DNA from: Flavobacteriales bacterium
GTDB taxonomy: Bacteria > Bacteroidota > Bacteroidia > Flavobacteriales_G > Salibacteraceae
Reading direction: 5' to 3'
Length of the DNA stretch: 33,650 bases
Assembly (NCBI GenBank): GCA_020435995.1
Contig: JAGQYO010000038.1
Coordinates: 1 to 33,650, forward strand
Shown here piece by piece: positions 9,267 to 18,700 of the stretch; position 1 is the stretch's first letter, and each line of letters begins with the position of its first letter. The translations under genes and the position numbers were made by a program. Under the pieces are notes generated by a model, which saw nothing but the letters and a program-made list of their open reading frames with translations, had not been told where the DNA came from and searched no databases.

Positions 9267-9814
9267 TACCAAGTAAATTCATTAAAATTAGAATGTTCCG
9301 ATTTTGGAACGAACCAATCACCACGCAATTTTAATACCTTCTCTATCACATCGCGCACACAACCTTCACCTCCGTTCACGTCCGACACATATAGGCTATT
9401 TCCAATAATCTCTGGCGCGGCATCTCTCGGGCATGTGGCGATGCCAACCTTTGTCATTACTTCATAATCGGGAATGTCGTCGCCCATGTACAAACAATGG
9501 GCAGGGTCAATCTCATGGATCAAGCAATGCTCTTCGAATATTTCTAGCTTATTACTCGATTTCAAGTATACTTTATTCGCCCCTAAATGTAGCAAAGCCT
9601 GTTTGATATCTTCTGAGTTTCCACCGGTAATAATGGTCACTGAATAACCTTTTTTTACCGCCAGTTGAATAGCGTACCCATCTTTGGATGAAAGTACCCT
9701 TATCGGTTTTCCATCCTGAAACACCATTACCCTTCCATCGGTAAGCACGCCATCCACATCAAAAAAGAAGTGTGAAATTGACGCGAATTTGTCTTTTAGT
9801 TCAAGCTCAGTCAT
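9266..9814 (-). CDS. kdsC: KdsC-type HAD phosphatase (Kdo-8-phosphate phosphatase)
   Basis: A 182-residue HAD-superfamily phosphatase without a cap domain, the length and layout of KdsC. Motif I is FFFDVDGVLTDG (nucleophile Asp19, acid Asp21), motif II is IITGG, the Lys lies in the segment YLKSSNKLEIF, and motif III is YMGDDIPD. KdsC removes phosphate from 3-deoxy-D-manno-octulosonate 8-phosphate, the third step of Kdo synthesis for the lipopolysaccharide core. The same fold in Bacteroidota can also act on sialic-acid-type nonulosonate phosphates, so the exact substrate is inferred. It overlaps the DUF2520 gene upstream by 8 bases and touches ubiA downstream. Confidence 0.85.
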   Translation of the reverse strand: MTELELKDKFASISHFFFDVDGVLTDGRVMVFQDGKPIRVLSSKDGYAIQLAVKKGYSVTIITGGNSEDIKQALLHLGANKVYLKSSNKLEIFEEHCLIHEIDPAHCLYMGDDIPDYEVMTKVGIATCPRDAAPEIIGNSLYVSDVNGGEGCVRDVIEKVLKLRGDWFVPKSEHSNFNEFTW

Positions 9815-10583
9815 CAGTCTTCTCGGTTTTGTTCAAGATATAATGGGTAAGCACTTTATAAAGTTCGCTTAATTCAGGCTTATTTTCAAGGTGGTCCATG
9901 TGTTGGTTAATTGTTCCCATATCGCGCCTTTTGGCTGGGCCAGTTAGCGCCGATTCTAGGTTCATTTCCACCGACTTGCTTACCGTTTCTTTGAGCAGTG
10001 GAAGGAGCGTATCCACCGATATGTTTTGGCTATTTAATAATTGCTTCGCTTCTTCAATAAGCACCGTAGTAAAATTGTTAGCGAATACACCAGCTATGTG
10101 AAGTACTTGCCTAACGTCCGCAGTCATTTCCTTGGGATGCGCATTGAGATGCTTTGCCAATTCAAATAACAATGCTTTGGCAGCCGTGCTTTTGGATTCA
10201 ATGAAAATAGGAATTTCGTTGAAACTTTTAATGCGATTTCCTGAAAAAGTTTGGAAGGGATAGAAAACACTCGAATGATTTCCAAATGACGAAACCAATG
10301 GAACCGCACCGCTGGTATGACAAACAATTTTGGCTTTCGCAGCAAGTTGTGCTCCTAAAGCTTCAATAGCGTCATCCTTTACACAAACAATGGCTAACTC
10401 TACTTGGTCAAGCATTTCAATTGACGAGGTGCAGCTTACGCCAAATTCACTTCTAAATAATTGTAACCGATCGTTATTTCTACCATGAACTTGAAATACA
10501 AGCCCACTCACATGAAGTGCCGACGCCAAAGAAAAGGCTACATTTCCCGTCCCTACAATGAGGGGCTGAAGGTTATTTCGCAC
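9807..10583 (-). CDS. DUF2520 Rossmann-type putative oxidoreductase
   Basis: A 258-residue protein. The N-terminal Rossmann domain has a dinucleotide-binding loop (LIVGTGNVAFSLASAL, residues about 8-23), and the C-terminal helical DUF2520 domain contains VLHIAGVFANNFTTVLI and ALTGPAKRRDMGTINQHM. It resembles the fold of F420- and NADP-dependent reductases and pyrroline-5-carboxylate reductase, but I know of no proven reaction for the family. The central FYPFQTFSG segment is typical of the family. Its ends overlap ccmF (11 bases) and kdsC (8 bases), so it is translated as part of the operon. Cytoplasmic. Confidence 0.85.
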   Translation of the reverse strand: MRNNLQPLIVGTGNVAFSLASALHVSGLVFQVHGRNNDRLQLFRSEFGVSCTSSIEMLDQVELAIVCVKDDAIEALGAQLAAKAKIVCHTSGAVPLVSSFGNHSSVFYPFQTFSGNRIKSFNEIPIFIESKSTAAKALLFELAKHLNAHPKEMTADVRQVLHIAGVFANNFTTVLIEEAKQLLNSQNISVDTLLPLLKETVSKSVEMNLESALTGPAKRRDMGTINQHMDHLENKPELSELYKVLTHYILNKTEKTDD

Positions 10584-12990
10584 GGCTCTTTGAATTGAGT
10601 TTTACCCTTGAGTAGATTGCGATTATGGTACCAATGATCATGACTATACAGCCCAGCCACAGCACATTTATAAATGGAAACTGAGTAGCTTGCATCACAA
10701 TAAAATCTTGTTGTTTTCCTTTTTTAAACGAAATACCTAGATCAACGCTTCCATCACTGGGGTTAATTTTATCAAAGGTGACCCTAATATTGGCCTTTTC
10801 ATTTTCAGCGGGGATACTAAAGGTTGAATTGGTATCTCTCAATACCCAAAGTGGTTCAAGAATAAATTCTTCGGTGTCGAAATTCCAAAAGTGAATTTTT
10901 GCACCAACAACAATGTCATTGGCCCTCAATTCGCTTTCGTCTACACTCAAGCGCCTTATGCTGTCCAATACAAAAATTCCTTGCTTTAGGTATACTGTAT
11001 CTCCGCTTTTTAGATTTTGAATTTCTGGCTCATCATACTCATTTGGATCGTCTTTTTCTTCTTCCAATATGGCCCACGTAACGTGCGTATAAATATCCTT
11101 CGATAAAAAATGACGGGTATCTGGTTCTGCCACATTTCCCATTCGTGGATTCGTCTGAACCCTCGGTTTCAATTGAAAAGCATGTTGGTAGGTACCATCA
11201 TCATTTTTCAAAAAGTAATCGATGATGAAGTAGATGTTTACCCCTTCGCGTTCTTTCCCCAAGTAGCTCACATGGTAATCACCCATTTGAAGCGTATCTC
11301 CCTTCATAAGTAGGATGTTTTCAGCATTCGAAAAAGCTTCGCCCAATTGAGCAACATCGAATTTGGAAGTATTGGTTGAAATGTTTTCCTGTGAACTCAT
11401 TGATATCAGCGCCCCCAACATCATTAACCCAAAGCCAATATGGGCAATGGTAGACCCTGCTTTCGCCACTTTACCCTTCAATATTTTAATGAAATACGCT
11501 ATATTGCCAATGACGGCAAAAAGAGAAGCGAACATAAAAAACAAATGAAATGGTTGTTTGATTTTTAAAGCTAAACCAATAGCAATGCTTAATACCAAAC
11601 TAGCTATTAACGCCGTAAAAACCCCATTCAAAAATTGTTTGAAGTTGTTGTTTTTATACCTCAAATGCTGACCGAAACCAATTATGATGAGAACAACTAT
11701 TCCAAACGGAATTTGCCAACTGTTATAATGTTCAATAGCATTTGTTGGAGGTGCTAAGTTGAGCGAAAATATTTTGTTGATGACTGGAATCGACGTACTA
11801 AAAGTGATTTGGAATGCCGAAATAAATAGGACCAAGGCACCAGTAAACATCCAAAATTCCCTTGACCAAAATGGCTCTTCAACCTGTGTGGATCGCAGTG
11901 ATTTGAAATTGACCGCGACAAGTACGATTGAAAGTGCCAAATAGAACACCAAGTAAAGCAGCAGTTGCCCCGACATACCCAAATCGGTAAAGGCATGAAC
12001 TGAAGTTTCGCCGAGCACACCGCTGCGAGTTAAAAAGGTGCTGTAAAGGATGAGTACAAAGGAAATTAATACCAAACCAAACATGGCTAAACCGACATTT
12101 CCTCGGTTTTTTTGAAGTAGCATTAAGTGGCCAGCGCCCACCAATGTGAGCCAAGGAACCAAAGAAGCATTTTCAACTGGATCCCACGCCCAGAAACCAC
12201 CAAAGCTAAGCGCTTCATAAGCCCAAGCACCACCCATTAGAATTCCTGTTCCCAAAATCATAATACTGAAAAAGGTCCAAGGCAACGCGGGTTTTATCCA
12301 CTCATTAAATTTTTTGGTCCAAAGACCTGCAATAGCAAAGGCAAATGGGATGAGGGTAGAGGCAAAACCGAGAAATAGCGTAGGTGGGTGAATGGTCATC
12401 CAATAGTTCTGAAGCAATGGGTTAAGTCCTCGTCCATCCAAATTCTCCAAATAATCGGGCATGGTGAACAATGGGAGATGGGCAAATTCAGGATCTTCTC
12501 GAACAAGAATCGTAAACGGATTTGATCCTATTTTGTGTTCCAAAATATAGATACCAAGGAGCATGGAACTCAGGAAAACTTGCACCGAGGAAAAGGTTGC
12601 CATTACGGGTGCTTCCCACTCTTTTTCTCTCCAAATAAAAATAAGCCCTAGCACTACATGCCAAAAGCTCCAAAGCAAAAAGCTGCCTTCCTGGCCCTCC
12701 CAAAAGCAGGAGAAGATATAGCGCATGGGCATTTCATTATTTGAATGCTTCCATACATAGTGATATTCATACATCTGGTTGGCCAGCATGTAAAATAGCG
12801 TGCTCACAATTCCAATTACTGCCAAACTGTGCAAGTAAAAGGAGTAGCGAGCTAAAAATTTCCAATCGCTATTCTTTTTGGCCACTGCCAAATAATATCC
12901 CACAGCCGCCAATAGCGAAGTGCAGAATGAAAGGATAACAAAGAAGTGCCCAAGTTTCCCTGGCAAAAGGTGTTCGCCGACGTATTCCAT
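10573..12990 (-). CDS. ccmF: CcmF-type cytochrome c haem lyase subunit
   Basis: An 805-residue polytopic protein of the CcmF family. It has many membrane helices, the haem-handling block NPLLQNYWMTIHPPTLFLGF (about residues 190-209) with its conserved His, and the tryptophan-rich WWD motif GGFWAWDPVENASLVPWL (about 264-281). A periplasmic beta-rich region follows (about 550-770), then a last helix before the C-terminus. CcmF receives haem from CcmE and joins it to apocytochrome c CXXCH sites outside the inner membrane. It is longer than the roughly 650-residue enterobacterial protein. The start ATG lies 8 bases after the ccmE stop. CcmH/CcmI-like partners are not encoded in the window. Confidence 0.93.
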   Translation of the reverse strand: MEYVGEHLLPGKLGHFFVILSFCTSLLAAVGYYLAVAKKNSDWKFLARYSFYLHSLAVIGIVSTLFYMLANQMYEYHYVWKHSNNEMPMRYIFSCFWEGQEGSFLLWSFWHVVLGLIFIWREKEWEAPVMATFSSVQVFLSSMLLGIYILEHKIGSNPFTILVREDPEFAHLPLFTMPDYLENLDGRGLNPLLQNYWMTIHPPTLFLGFASTLIPFAFAIAGLWTKKFNEWIKPALPWTFFSIMILGTGILMGGAWAYEALSFGGFWAWDPVENASLVPWLTLVGAGHLMLLQKNRGNVGLAMFGLVLISFVLILYSTFLTRSGVLGETSVHAFTDLGMSGQLLLYLVFYLALSIVLVAVNFKSLRSTQVEEPFWSREFWMFTGALVLFISAFQITFSTSIPVINKIFSLNLAPPTNAIEHYNSWQIPFGIVVLIIIGFGQHLRYKNNNFKQFLNGVFTALIASLVLSIAIGLALKIKQPFHLFFMFASLFAVIGNIAYFIKILKGKVAKAGSTIAHIGFGLMMLGALISMSSQENISTNTSKFDVAQLGEAFSNAENILLMKGDTLQMGDYHVSYLGKEREGVNIYFIIDYFLKNDDGTYQHAFQLKPRVQTNPRMGNVAEPDTRHFLSKDIYTHVTWAILEEEKDDPNEYDEPEIQNLKSGDTVYLKQGIFVLDSIRRLSVDESELRANDIVVGAKIHFWNFDTEEFILEPLWVLRDTNSTFSIPAENEKANIRVTFDKINPSDGSVDLGISFKKGKQQDFIVMQATQFPFINVLWLGCIVMIIGTIIAIYSRVKLNSKSRAK

Positions 12991-12998
12991 TAGTGAAT

Positions 12999-13421
12999 TT
13001 ACACAGTTACTTTTTTAGCCTCTATTTCTTCAGGAGTCTGAAATTCAGGTGAACCGTCTTCATACTTAGAGGGGCATTTTAATAGGATTTGGTTTGCGTG
13101 AAATTCCTGTTCAAGCGCTTTTCCAATAATCACTATTTGGTCTGATCGTTCAAAGTCTTGGGGTTTGTTTTTATGTAAAACCACCTTTTTTTCTAGGCTG
13201 TCTTTGTCAAGCATATAAAACACAAAAAGATCGGGATTGGTTTCGGGGTCATACTCAGTGGGTTTTTCTTTGCTCAAAGTTCCCACTACATGATATTCCC
13301 TTCCTTGGTTTTCGAATGCCTCGGTAAAGTTGGCATAAGTGCTTGAATCTGACAAAGAACCAATGATGGCAGCAATGGCAACCGCAATCACAATAATACC
13401 TACAATGTGAGTTCTTTTCAT
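12999..13421 (-). CDS. ccmE: CcmE haem chaperone, CxxxY type
   Basis: A 140-residue protein with one N-terminal membrane anchor (residues about 6-22) and a beta-barrel periplasmic domain, the CcmE layout. CcmE covalently holds haem on its way from CcmC to CcmF. In proteobacterial models the haem is attached to the His of an HxxxY motif. Here the matching site reads ILLKCPSKYED, with Cys116 (codon TGC at 13074-13076) and Tyr120, so this is the CxxxY variant known from archaea and some bacteria such as Desulfovibrio. ATG overlaps the ccmD stop by 4 bases. The family call rests on position, topology and this motif. Confidence 0.88.
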   Translation of the reverse strand: MKRTHIVGIIVIAVAIAAIIGSLSDSSTYANFTEAFENQGREYHVVGTLSKEKPTEYDPETNPDLFVFYMLDKDSLEKKVVLHKNKPQDFERSDQIVIIGKALEQEFHANQILLKCPSKYEDGSPEFQTPEEIEAKKVTV

Positions 13422-13627
13422 TTTTTTAATTGCTTTTCGAGTTTCGAAATTTTTCTTTCCAAATAAACTAGGAAAGCCACGATTCCTGCAAATATGACAG
13501 ACATAACGGCAATTACAACATAAATTTTTCCTTGACTTCTCATATCAGTAGCCATTTCAATTTCTTGCGATAAAAGCACCATCGTACTGCAGATGAGGAG
13601 TGCCGTAAGCGTGAGTTTTTTACTCAT
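13418..13627 (-). CDS. ccmD: CcmD-like small membrane protein
   Basis: A 69-residue protein with an N-terminal hydrophobic segment (possibly a signal peptide), one clear membrane helix (YVVIAVMSVIFAGIVAFLVY, about 36-55) and a short basic tail rich in Lys and Glu (LERKISKLEKQLKK). CcmD proteins are small single-helix partners that release holo-CcmE from the CcmABC complex. Sequence conservation in the family is low, so the call rests on size, topology and its position between ccmC and ccmE, with 8- and 4-base overlaps. Confidence 0.8.
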   Translation of the reverse strand: MSKKLTLTALLICSTMVLLSQEIEMATDMRSQGKIYVVIAVMSVIFAGIVAFLVYLERKISKLEKQLKK

Positions 13628-14285
13628 ATATCAAGTGGTTCTTTATTTTGTTTAATCTCATTCTGAGTTGGATGAACCAAACGCCCAAGAGTGTCCAACC
13701 AATAACTGCCGGGTAGAAAACCATTCGCATGGTGCTATCCATATCGTATTCACCAAAGGCAGGGTTTCCTCCATTTCCAGGGTGTAAGGAATCGGTAAGG
13801 CGTGGAAGCACCATGATGAACAACATCATCATTACATAGGCAAATATGTTGTATACCGCAGCCACTTTAGCTCTTTTTTGCTCTTCTTCAATGGAGTTTC
13901 GCAATACCAAGTAAGCCAGATATACAAGCATACTAATTGCCGTACCATTGAGTTTAACATCATTGGTCCAGAAAGTTCCCCAAGTGTATTGAGCCCAAAT
14001 CATGCCCGTTAAAAGCCCCAAAACCCCCATAAACAGGGCTACATTTGCCGACTCGGCAGCCAAATGATCTTTTTTCATATCAAAGCCACTCAAGTACCTA
14101 ACGCTACTCACTAAAGACACCGTCATGAGTATCATCATCGAAAACCACATGGGGATATGAAAAAAAGTATTTCGGATGGATTCGTTAAGAATTGGAAGGG
14201 CAGGAACGGGAATTAGGAGACCCGCGATGATGGTGTAAAACACGAGAATTACTGCAATCACTTTCCACCATATTCCTACCTTCAA
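13620..14285 (-). CDS. ccmC: CcmC haem-handling membrane protein
   Basis: A 221-residue protein with six membrane helices and the haem-handling features of CcmC: the first periplasmic His in FFHIPMWFSMM (about residue 43), the tryptophan-rich WWD-type motif AQYTWGTFWTNDVKLNGT (about 103-120), and a second His in DSLHPGNGG. CcmC loads haem onto CcmE at the outer face of the inner membrane. The tryptophan motif is close to, but not identical with, the classical WGxxWxWD pattern. It starts 12 bases after ccmB and overlaps ccmD by 8 bases. Confidence 0.92.
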   Translation of the reverse strand: MKVGIWWKVIAVILVFYTIIAGLLIPVPALPILNESIRNTFFHIPMWFSMMILMTVSLVSSVRYLSGFDMKKDHLAAESANVALFMGVLGLLTGMIWAQYTWGTFWTNDVKLNGTAISMLVYLAYLVLRNSIEEEQKRAKVAAVYNIFAYVMMMLFIMVLPRLTDSLHPGNGGNPAFGEYDMDSTMRMVFYPAVIGWTLLGVWFIQLRMRLNKIKNHLIYE

Positions 14286-14297
14286 AACCGCCTCGTT

Positions 14298-14945
14298 TTA
14301 GTCGCGCCAAAGGTATGGAAATAATATAAAGCTCAAGGCAATCACTACCGTTGAAAGCCCCCCAAGAGCTATAATTAATCTTAAACTTTCAAAGGTTGTT
14401 TTTCCATCTAAGGCATTTGTTGAAAGGCTAATGGTAGCCAACAAGATGGGCAATATAATGGGGAAACCTAGTATGGATACAAGTGTTGGGTTATTTCCGC
14501 TTTTGGCCCCGATCGCCGAAATCAAACTCATCGCCGAACCAATAGCTATCGACCCCAATACGGTACACCCTAAAAACAACATCATATTTTTGATGGGGTT
14601 GCCAAGCAAAACAACAAAAAGCAAAAGAGAAATAGCGGCCAAGGCAATGAGAAATAGCGTATTAAACAAAATTTTGGAAAGGATGAAATCCGAAGGCTTT
14701 GCAGTGGTGTAATAGTAGAGTCTTCTCGCTTCGCTTTCTTGCATAAAACTTTTGGAAGTACTGTTTACCGAGGCAAAAAGGACGACTATCCAATATAGCG
14801 TGATATATGTTTTGGCTTCGATATATTGATTGAATGCTAAGTAGCACAAGAATATTGTAGAAATGATATACAAGAATAGTCCTGCTATGGAGGATTTGTT
14901 TTTGAACTCTGACTTGAGTTCTTTTTGAAACAATGAGTAGATCAT
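14298..14945 (-). CDS. ccmB: CcmB haem-exporter permease
   Basis: A 215-residue protein with about six membrane helices and the CcmB opening (LFQKELKSEFKNKSSIAGLFLY), a short cytoplasmic loop (QESEARRLYYYTTAKPSDFILSKILFN) where CcmA would dock, and the C-terminal LSFILFPYLWRD typical of the family. In the CcmABCD complex the CcmA ATPase drives release of holo-CcmE. No ccmA is found here. It is the first gene of the leftward operon, about 40 bases after a likely start site. Confidence 0.92.
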   Translation of the reverse strand: MIYSLFQKELKSEFKNKSSIAGLFLYIISTIFLCYLAFNQYIEAKTYITLYWIVVLFASVNSTSKSFMQESEARRLYYYTTAKPSDFILSKILFNTLFLIALAAISLLLFVVLLGNPIKNMMLFLGCTVLGSIAIGSAMSLISAIGAKSGNNPTLVSILGFPIILPILLATISLSTNALDGKTTFESLRLIIALGGLSTVVIALSFILFPYLWRD

Positions 14946-14966
14946 CTAATAATTACTACAAGAAAT

Positions 14967-14999
14967 AATTAGCGCTAATTTCTTAACCTTGCAAAGGTA
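14967..14999. promoter_or_regulatory. divergent ccm/bshB1 control region with 14-bp palindrome
   Basis: Between ccmB and bshB1 a leftward -7 element TACCTTTG (complement of 14992-14999, exact TAnnTTTG) abuts a rightward near-match TAACCTTG (14984-14991). A perfect 14-bp palindrome, AATTAGCGCTAATT, covers 14967-14980. It would fall just downstream of the ccm start site and within the spacer of the bshB1 promoter, so it is placed to act as an operator for a dimeric regulator. Motif presence is seen in the sequence; function is inferred. Confidence 0.5.
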
Positions 15000-15010
15000 A
15001 TCATGAGAAT

Positions 15011-15736
15011 ATGGTAGAAGATAAAGTTGACATATTAGCCATTGCGGCTCATCCCGATGATGTGGAACTGGCCGCTTCGGGTACTTTGCTCAAGCATATT
15101 GCTAAAGGATTGAGTGTGGCAATTGTTGATCTCACCTTGGGCGAACTTGGCACACGTGGAAATGCGGAACTGAGAACCATTGAGGCTCAGCGAGCCTCGG
15201 AGATTTTAGGTATTTCGTCGCGCCATCAGCTAGATTTAGGCGATTGTTTTTTTGATTTTTCGGAAGAAAACCTCAAGCAGGTTGTCACACAGATTAGAAG
15301 ATACCAACCCAAAATTATACTTACCAATGCATTACATGATCGCCATCCAGATCACGGACGTGGCGGTGACTTAGTTGCCAGGGCATGCTTTTTATCTGGT
15401 TTGGTGAAAGTAAAAACTGAGTGGAATGGTGCCGACCAAGATAGCTGGAGACCAAACTCGGTATATCGTTTTGTTCAAGATAATTATATTCAGCCAGACT
15501 TTGTGGTAGATGTAACTGAGTTTTGGGAAACCAGGATGAAGTCCGTATTGGCTTATTCAAGTCAGTTTTATGATCCCTTGTCGGTGGAAAGAGAATCGCC
15601 AATATCGAGCAAGGAGTTTCTTGCTTTTCTTGAAGGAAGAGCTATGCAATTTGGTCGGCTAATTGGGGCCAAATACGGTGAAGGATTTACCGTTGAACGA
15701 CCTATCGGAGTTGAAAACCTTATAGATATAAAATAA
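15011..15736 (+). CDS. bshB1: bacillithiol biosynthesis deacetylase BshB1
   Basis: A 241-residue LmbE/PIG-L-family zinc deacetylase. Zinc ligands appear in AIAAHPDDVELAASG (HPDD, residues about 13-16) and DRHPDHGRGGD (the later His), and LTLGELGTRGNAELR is the substrate-side motif of the BshB1 group. It removes acetate from N-acetylglucosaminyl-malate to give the amine that BshC joins to cysteine, producing the low-molecular-weight thiol bacillithiol. BshA and BshC are not in the window. It starts at ATG 15011, divergent from ccmB. An out-of-frame ATG at 15003 was discounted. Confidence 0.93.
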   Translation: MVEDKVDILAIAAHPDDVELAASGTLLKHIAKGLSVAIVDLTLGELGTRGNAELRTIEAQRASEILGISSRHQLDLGDCFFDFSEENLKQVVTQIRRYQPKIILTNALHDRHPDHGRGGDLVARACFLSGLVKVKTEWNGADQDSWRPNSVYRFVQDNYIQPDFVVDVTEFWETRMKSVLAYSSQFYDPLSVERESPISSKEFLAFLEGRAMQFGRLIGAKYGEGFTVERPIGVENLIDIK

Positions 15737-15738
15737 AA

Positions 15739-15766
15739 AAGGCGGCCTAGTTTCCTAAGCCGCCTT
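15739..15766. terminator. bidirectional terminator between bshB1 and the T9SS gene
   Basis: An 8-bp stem AAGGCGGC (15739-15746) / GCCGCCTT (15759-15766) is extended by inner CTAG-type pairs. Read leftward it closes on a GAAA tetraloop and is followed by TTTTTTATTTT, which makes it a strong terminator for the secreted-protein gene. Read rightward the stem is the same but the T-run is poor. Confidence 0.85.
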
Positions 15767-15791
15767 CCTCAATTAATTTATCAAATCAAGT

Positions 15792-18700
15792 TTACTCAAT
15801 CACAATTTGTTTTGTGACTTTGCTTGAGCCATTTTCAACAGTTAGGAAATAGACTCCGCTTTCTACATTGTTTAGCGAGATCTTTTGATCAGTGGTGCCA
15901 ACTACTGGAAACTCGTTGGTGTAAACCACCTGTCCTACAACGCTTGTAACTACTACATTAGCGTTGAAAACATCCAAACCTTCGAATCTCAAGTTAAACT
16001 CACCATTGTTGGGGTTAGGGAAAACCTGAACCGAAGTAGAAACGCCTAATTCAGCATTGATACCCACGGTGAACGCAATTAAATTAGAGTTTTCTGATTT
16101 ACAACCGTTTGATTCAATGATGGCCGCAACCAACATTCCGTTTTTCAAGTTAGTAGGCGCGTATGTTAATCCAGTTTGGCCAGCTGCCTTCCAAAAACTA
16201 CCTTCCTTGTAATACCAAATTGAGTTTGCATTATTTGAAGTAAATACTCCCTCAGAATAAGTTATTACAGGAGCTATGGGAGCCGCTTTTACTTCAACCG
16301 GAATTGATGTAGAAATACTGTCGCCACAAGTGTTGTAGGAAGTAACAGAATAGCTTGCTGTATGCACAGAGTCTGTATTTATTGCCAAGAATGGTCCAGT
16401 TTTACCTGTCGACCACTTAAATGTGGCACCATTTTGACCTGATGCGATTAGGGTAAGTGACTCACCAGATTTTTCACACAATACTGTAGGTCCTTGTGGT
16501 GTAATGCTAGCAGTAACGGTTGGCTCCACATCAACATAAATAGAAGTAGTATCCTGATAAAGACCTGCGCACGCCGTTGCTAAAAGGTAATATCTTCCAG
16601 TTTGTTTTGCATTAATTGAAATATCGTTGCTAATTACATTAGAATTAAAAGTCCAAGTATAAGAGCCTGCAGGATTTTTAGCAGCAGTTAAAACACTTGA
16701 ATCCCCAGGGCAAATAAAAGCACGACCTGTAACTGATGCTTCGGCACTTTTTATTTCCGCAACTATTATGTTAGCCGTCGACTTATCACCGTTACAATTA
16801 ATAACTTCTACGTTATAAGTACCAGGTGATGTAACTACATTGGTATCAACCTGACCAGAAGGAATTCCGCCCCATGAAATCGAACCAGCAGTACCAATAC
16901 TACCTGTTTGTAATCTTAAAACTGTTGAGCTACCACTTGGGCAAATGGCATTGTCATCAGCGGAAAGAGAAATTTTTGGACCAATGCCGCCAATTGGATT
17001 TCTTACCACGGCACTGTCTACAATTGCACCACACTTAGTGGTAATGGTACACTTGTATTTTCCCGCGGTTTTAACCCAAATGCCAGACGCACTTGACCCA
17101 GAACTCCAGCTATATGCCGAACCACACGATCCTGAAGCATCTAAGTACACTGAGTCACCTGGGCATAGTTCTCGGTCGCCTTTGATAACAGTAACACATT
17201 TGTAATTGTTACTTGGAATACTACTTACCGGTTCTTCAACGTAAAGCATTTGGTTGCTGGTACCGGTATGAGCAACAGGGCCTACTGCCGTACCAGGGTT
17301 AATGTCTTCCATATAAGTAAATCGAATTTTGCTGTCTACATCGGTTGCCATTGCTCCATAAACACATTCCTCATATCCGCTTCCTTGATCGGTAAAGTCT
17401 TTTGGTGCTCCCCAAGTACAACCACCATCCATCGATTTCATTACAAATTGATGTCGGTAGTGAAGGTTATTAAAATTGTAAGGTTTTCCAGAAGGGCCGG
17501 TAGCACCGCTTTCCATTACGCCATGAAAAAGCACATATATGTTTCCTGCTAGGTCAATTCCTGCTGAAGGTGCACTATTTAATGCCTTAGATCCGTAATC
17601 CGCAATCGGGTTTGTGCTCACGAATGAAAGTCCATTTGGGTTTCCATCTTGGTCAATAATTCCTTGTAATCTAATATGGTTTCCATCACCATATCCTTCT
17701 TTCCAATAGTGAAGACCATTATCAAAACGAAAAACGGTATAAACAGAATCTGTAATATCATCATCTAACCATTTCCAAGAACCGAAGAATACGTGTAATT
17801 TACCGTTATTATCAATCAACACATCACCTGTGTTATCACTGGTTTCAACAGTATCGGTAATCTTATAATCACCAAGGTTGAAACGGTTGTAACGGAAAAG
17901 AAGTGGACGATGAATGGTCCAAGAGTCTCCATTGTCCGTAGACTTAAGAACAGTAACATGGCCAAATCGGTGGTAAACGGCAATGGCAATAGTATTTCCT
18001 TTAGCCGTAATAGAATAGGCATCACCACCAATATCATCATAGGCAGTAGTGTCAATTCCTTTCAATACTTGGTGTTTAATATCCCAAGTTTTTCCGCCAT
18101 CTTTACTTCGGTTGTACAACAGACATCCATCCATTCCTGCGTACCTAGACCCAGAAAAAGTTCCACCAGAAGGCTCCGAAAGCGCTATCATGTGAATGGT
18201 GTTTCCGTCAGAACCACCGTTTGCGGCTCTTGGCCAAAGTAGGTAACCATTTCCTACACTCCCAACTGCTCCAGTAGGATCCAAAGTTGGTGTCCATGTT
18301 CCTGTACCTTTTACAGGGCGTGTAGACATAATGAGTTTTTTACTTGTAGTGGCATGGGCAATAATCACTTCAGATCCATTTCCAAGCGTCATAACCGAGG
18401 GCCAACCTGTTCTTTCATTTTCGATTCGCGCAGTAGGCTTTGCACTCCACGTACCTGATGAATAATAGGAATAACCCGTTCCTCGGTTGTTGTAGGCAGG
18501 GCCTTGGTCGCTCGACCAAATGTAAGTAGCTGTGATAGAGCCATCCGCATTTTTAATCGTGCGATCATCAATTGCAGCATTTGTCATTAAGTCATAATAT
18601 GAATCGGCAAGTACAACAGCGGCTGTGTTGCCATTTGTAGCGGCCCTTGCAGCTGGTGCATTAGATGAGGGTGCTTTGAGAGGAATTGTAGGATGTAAAA

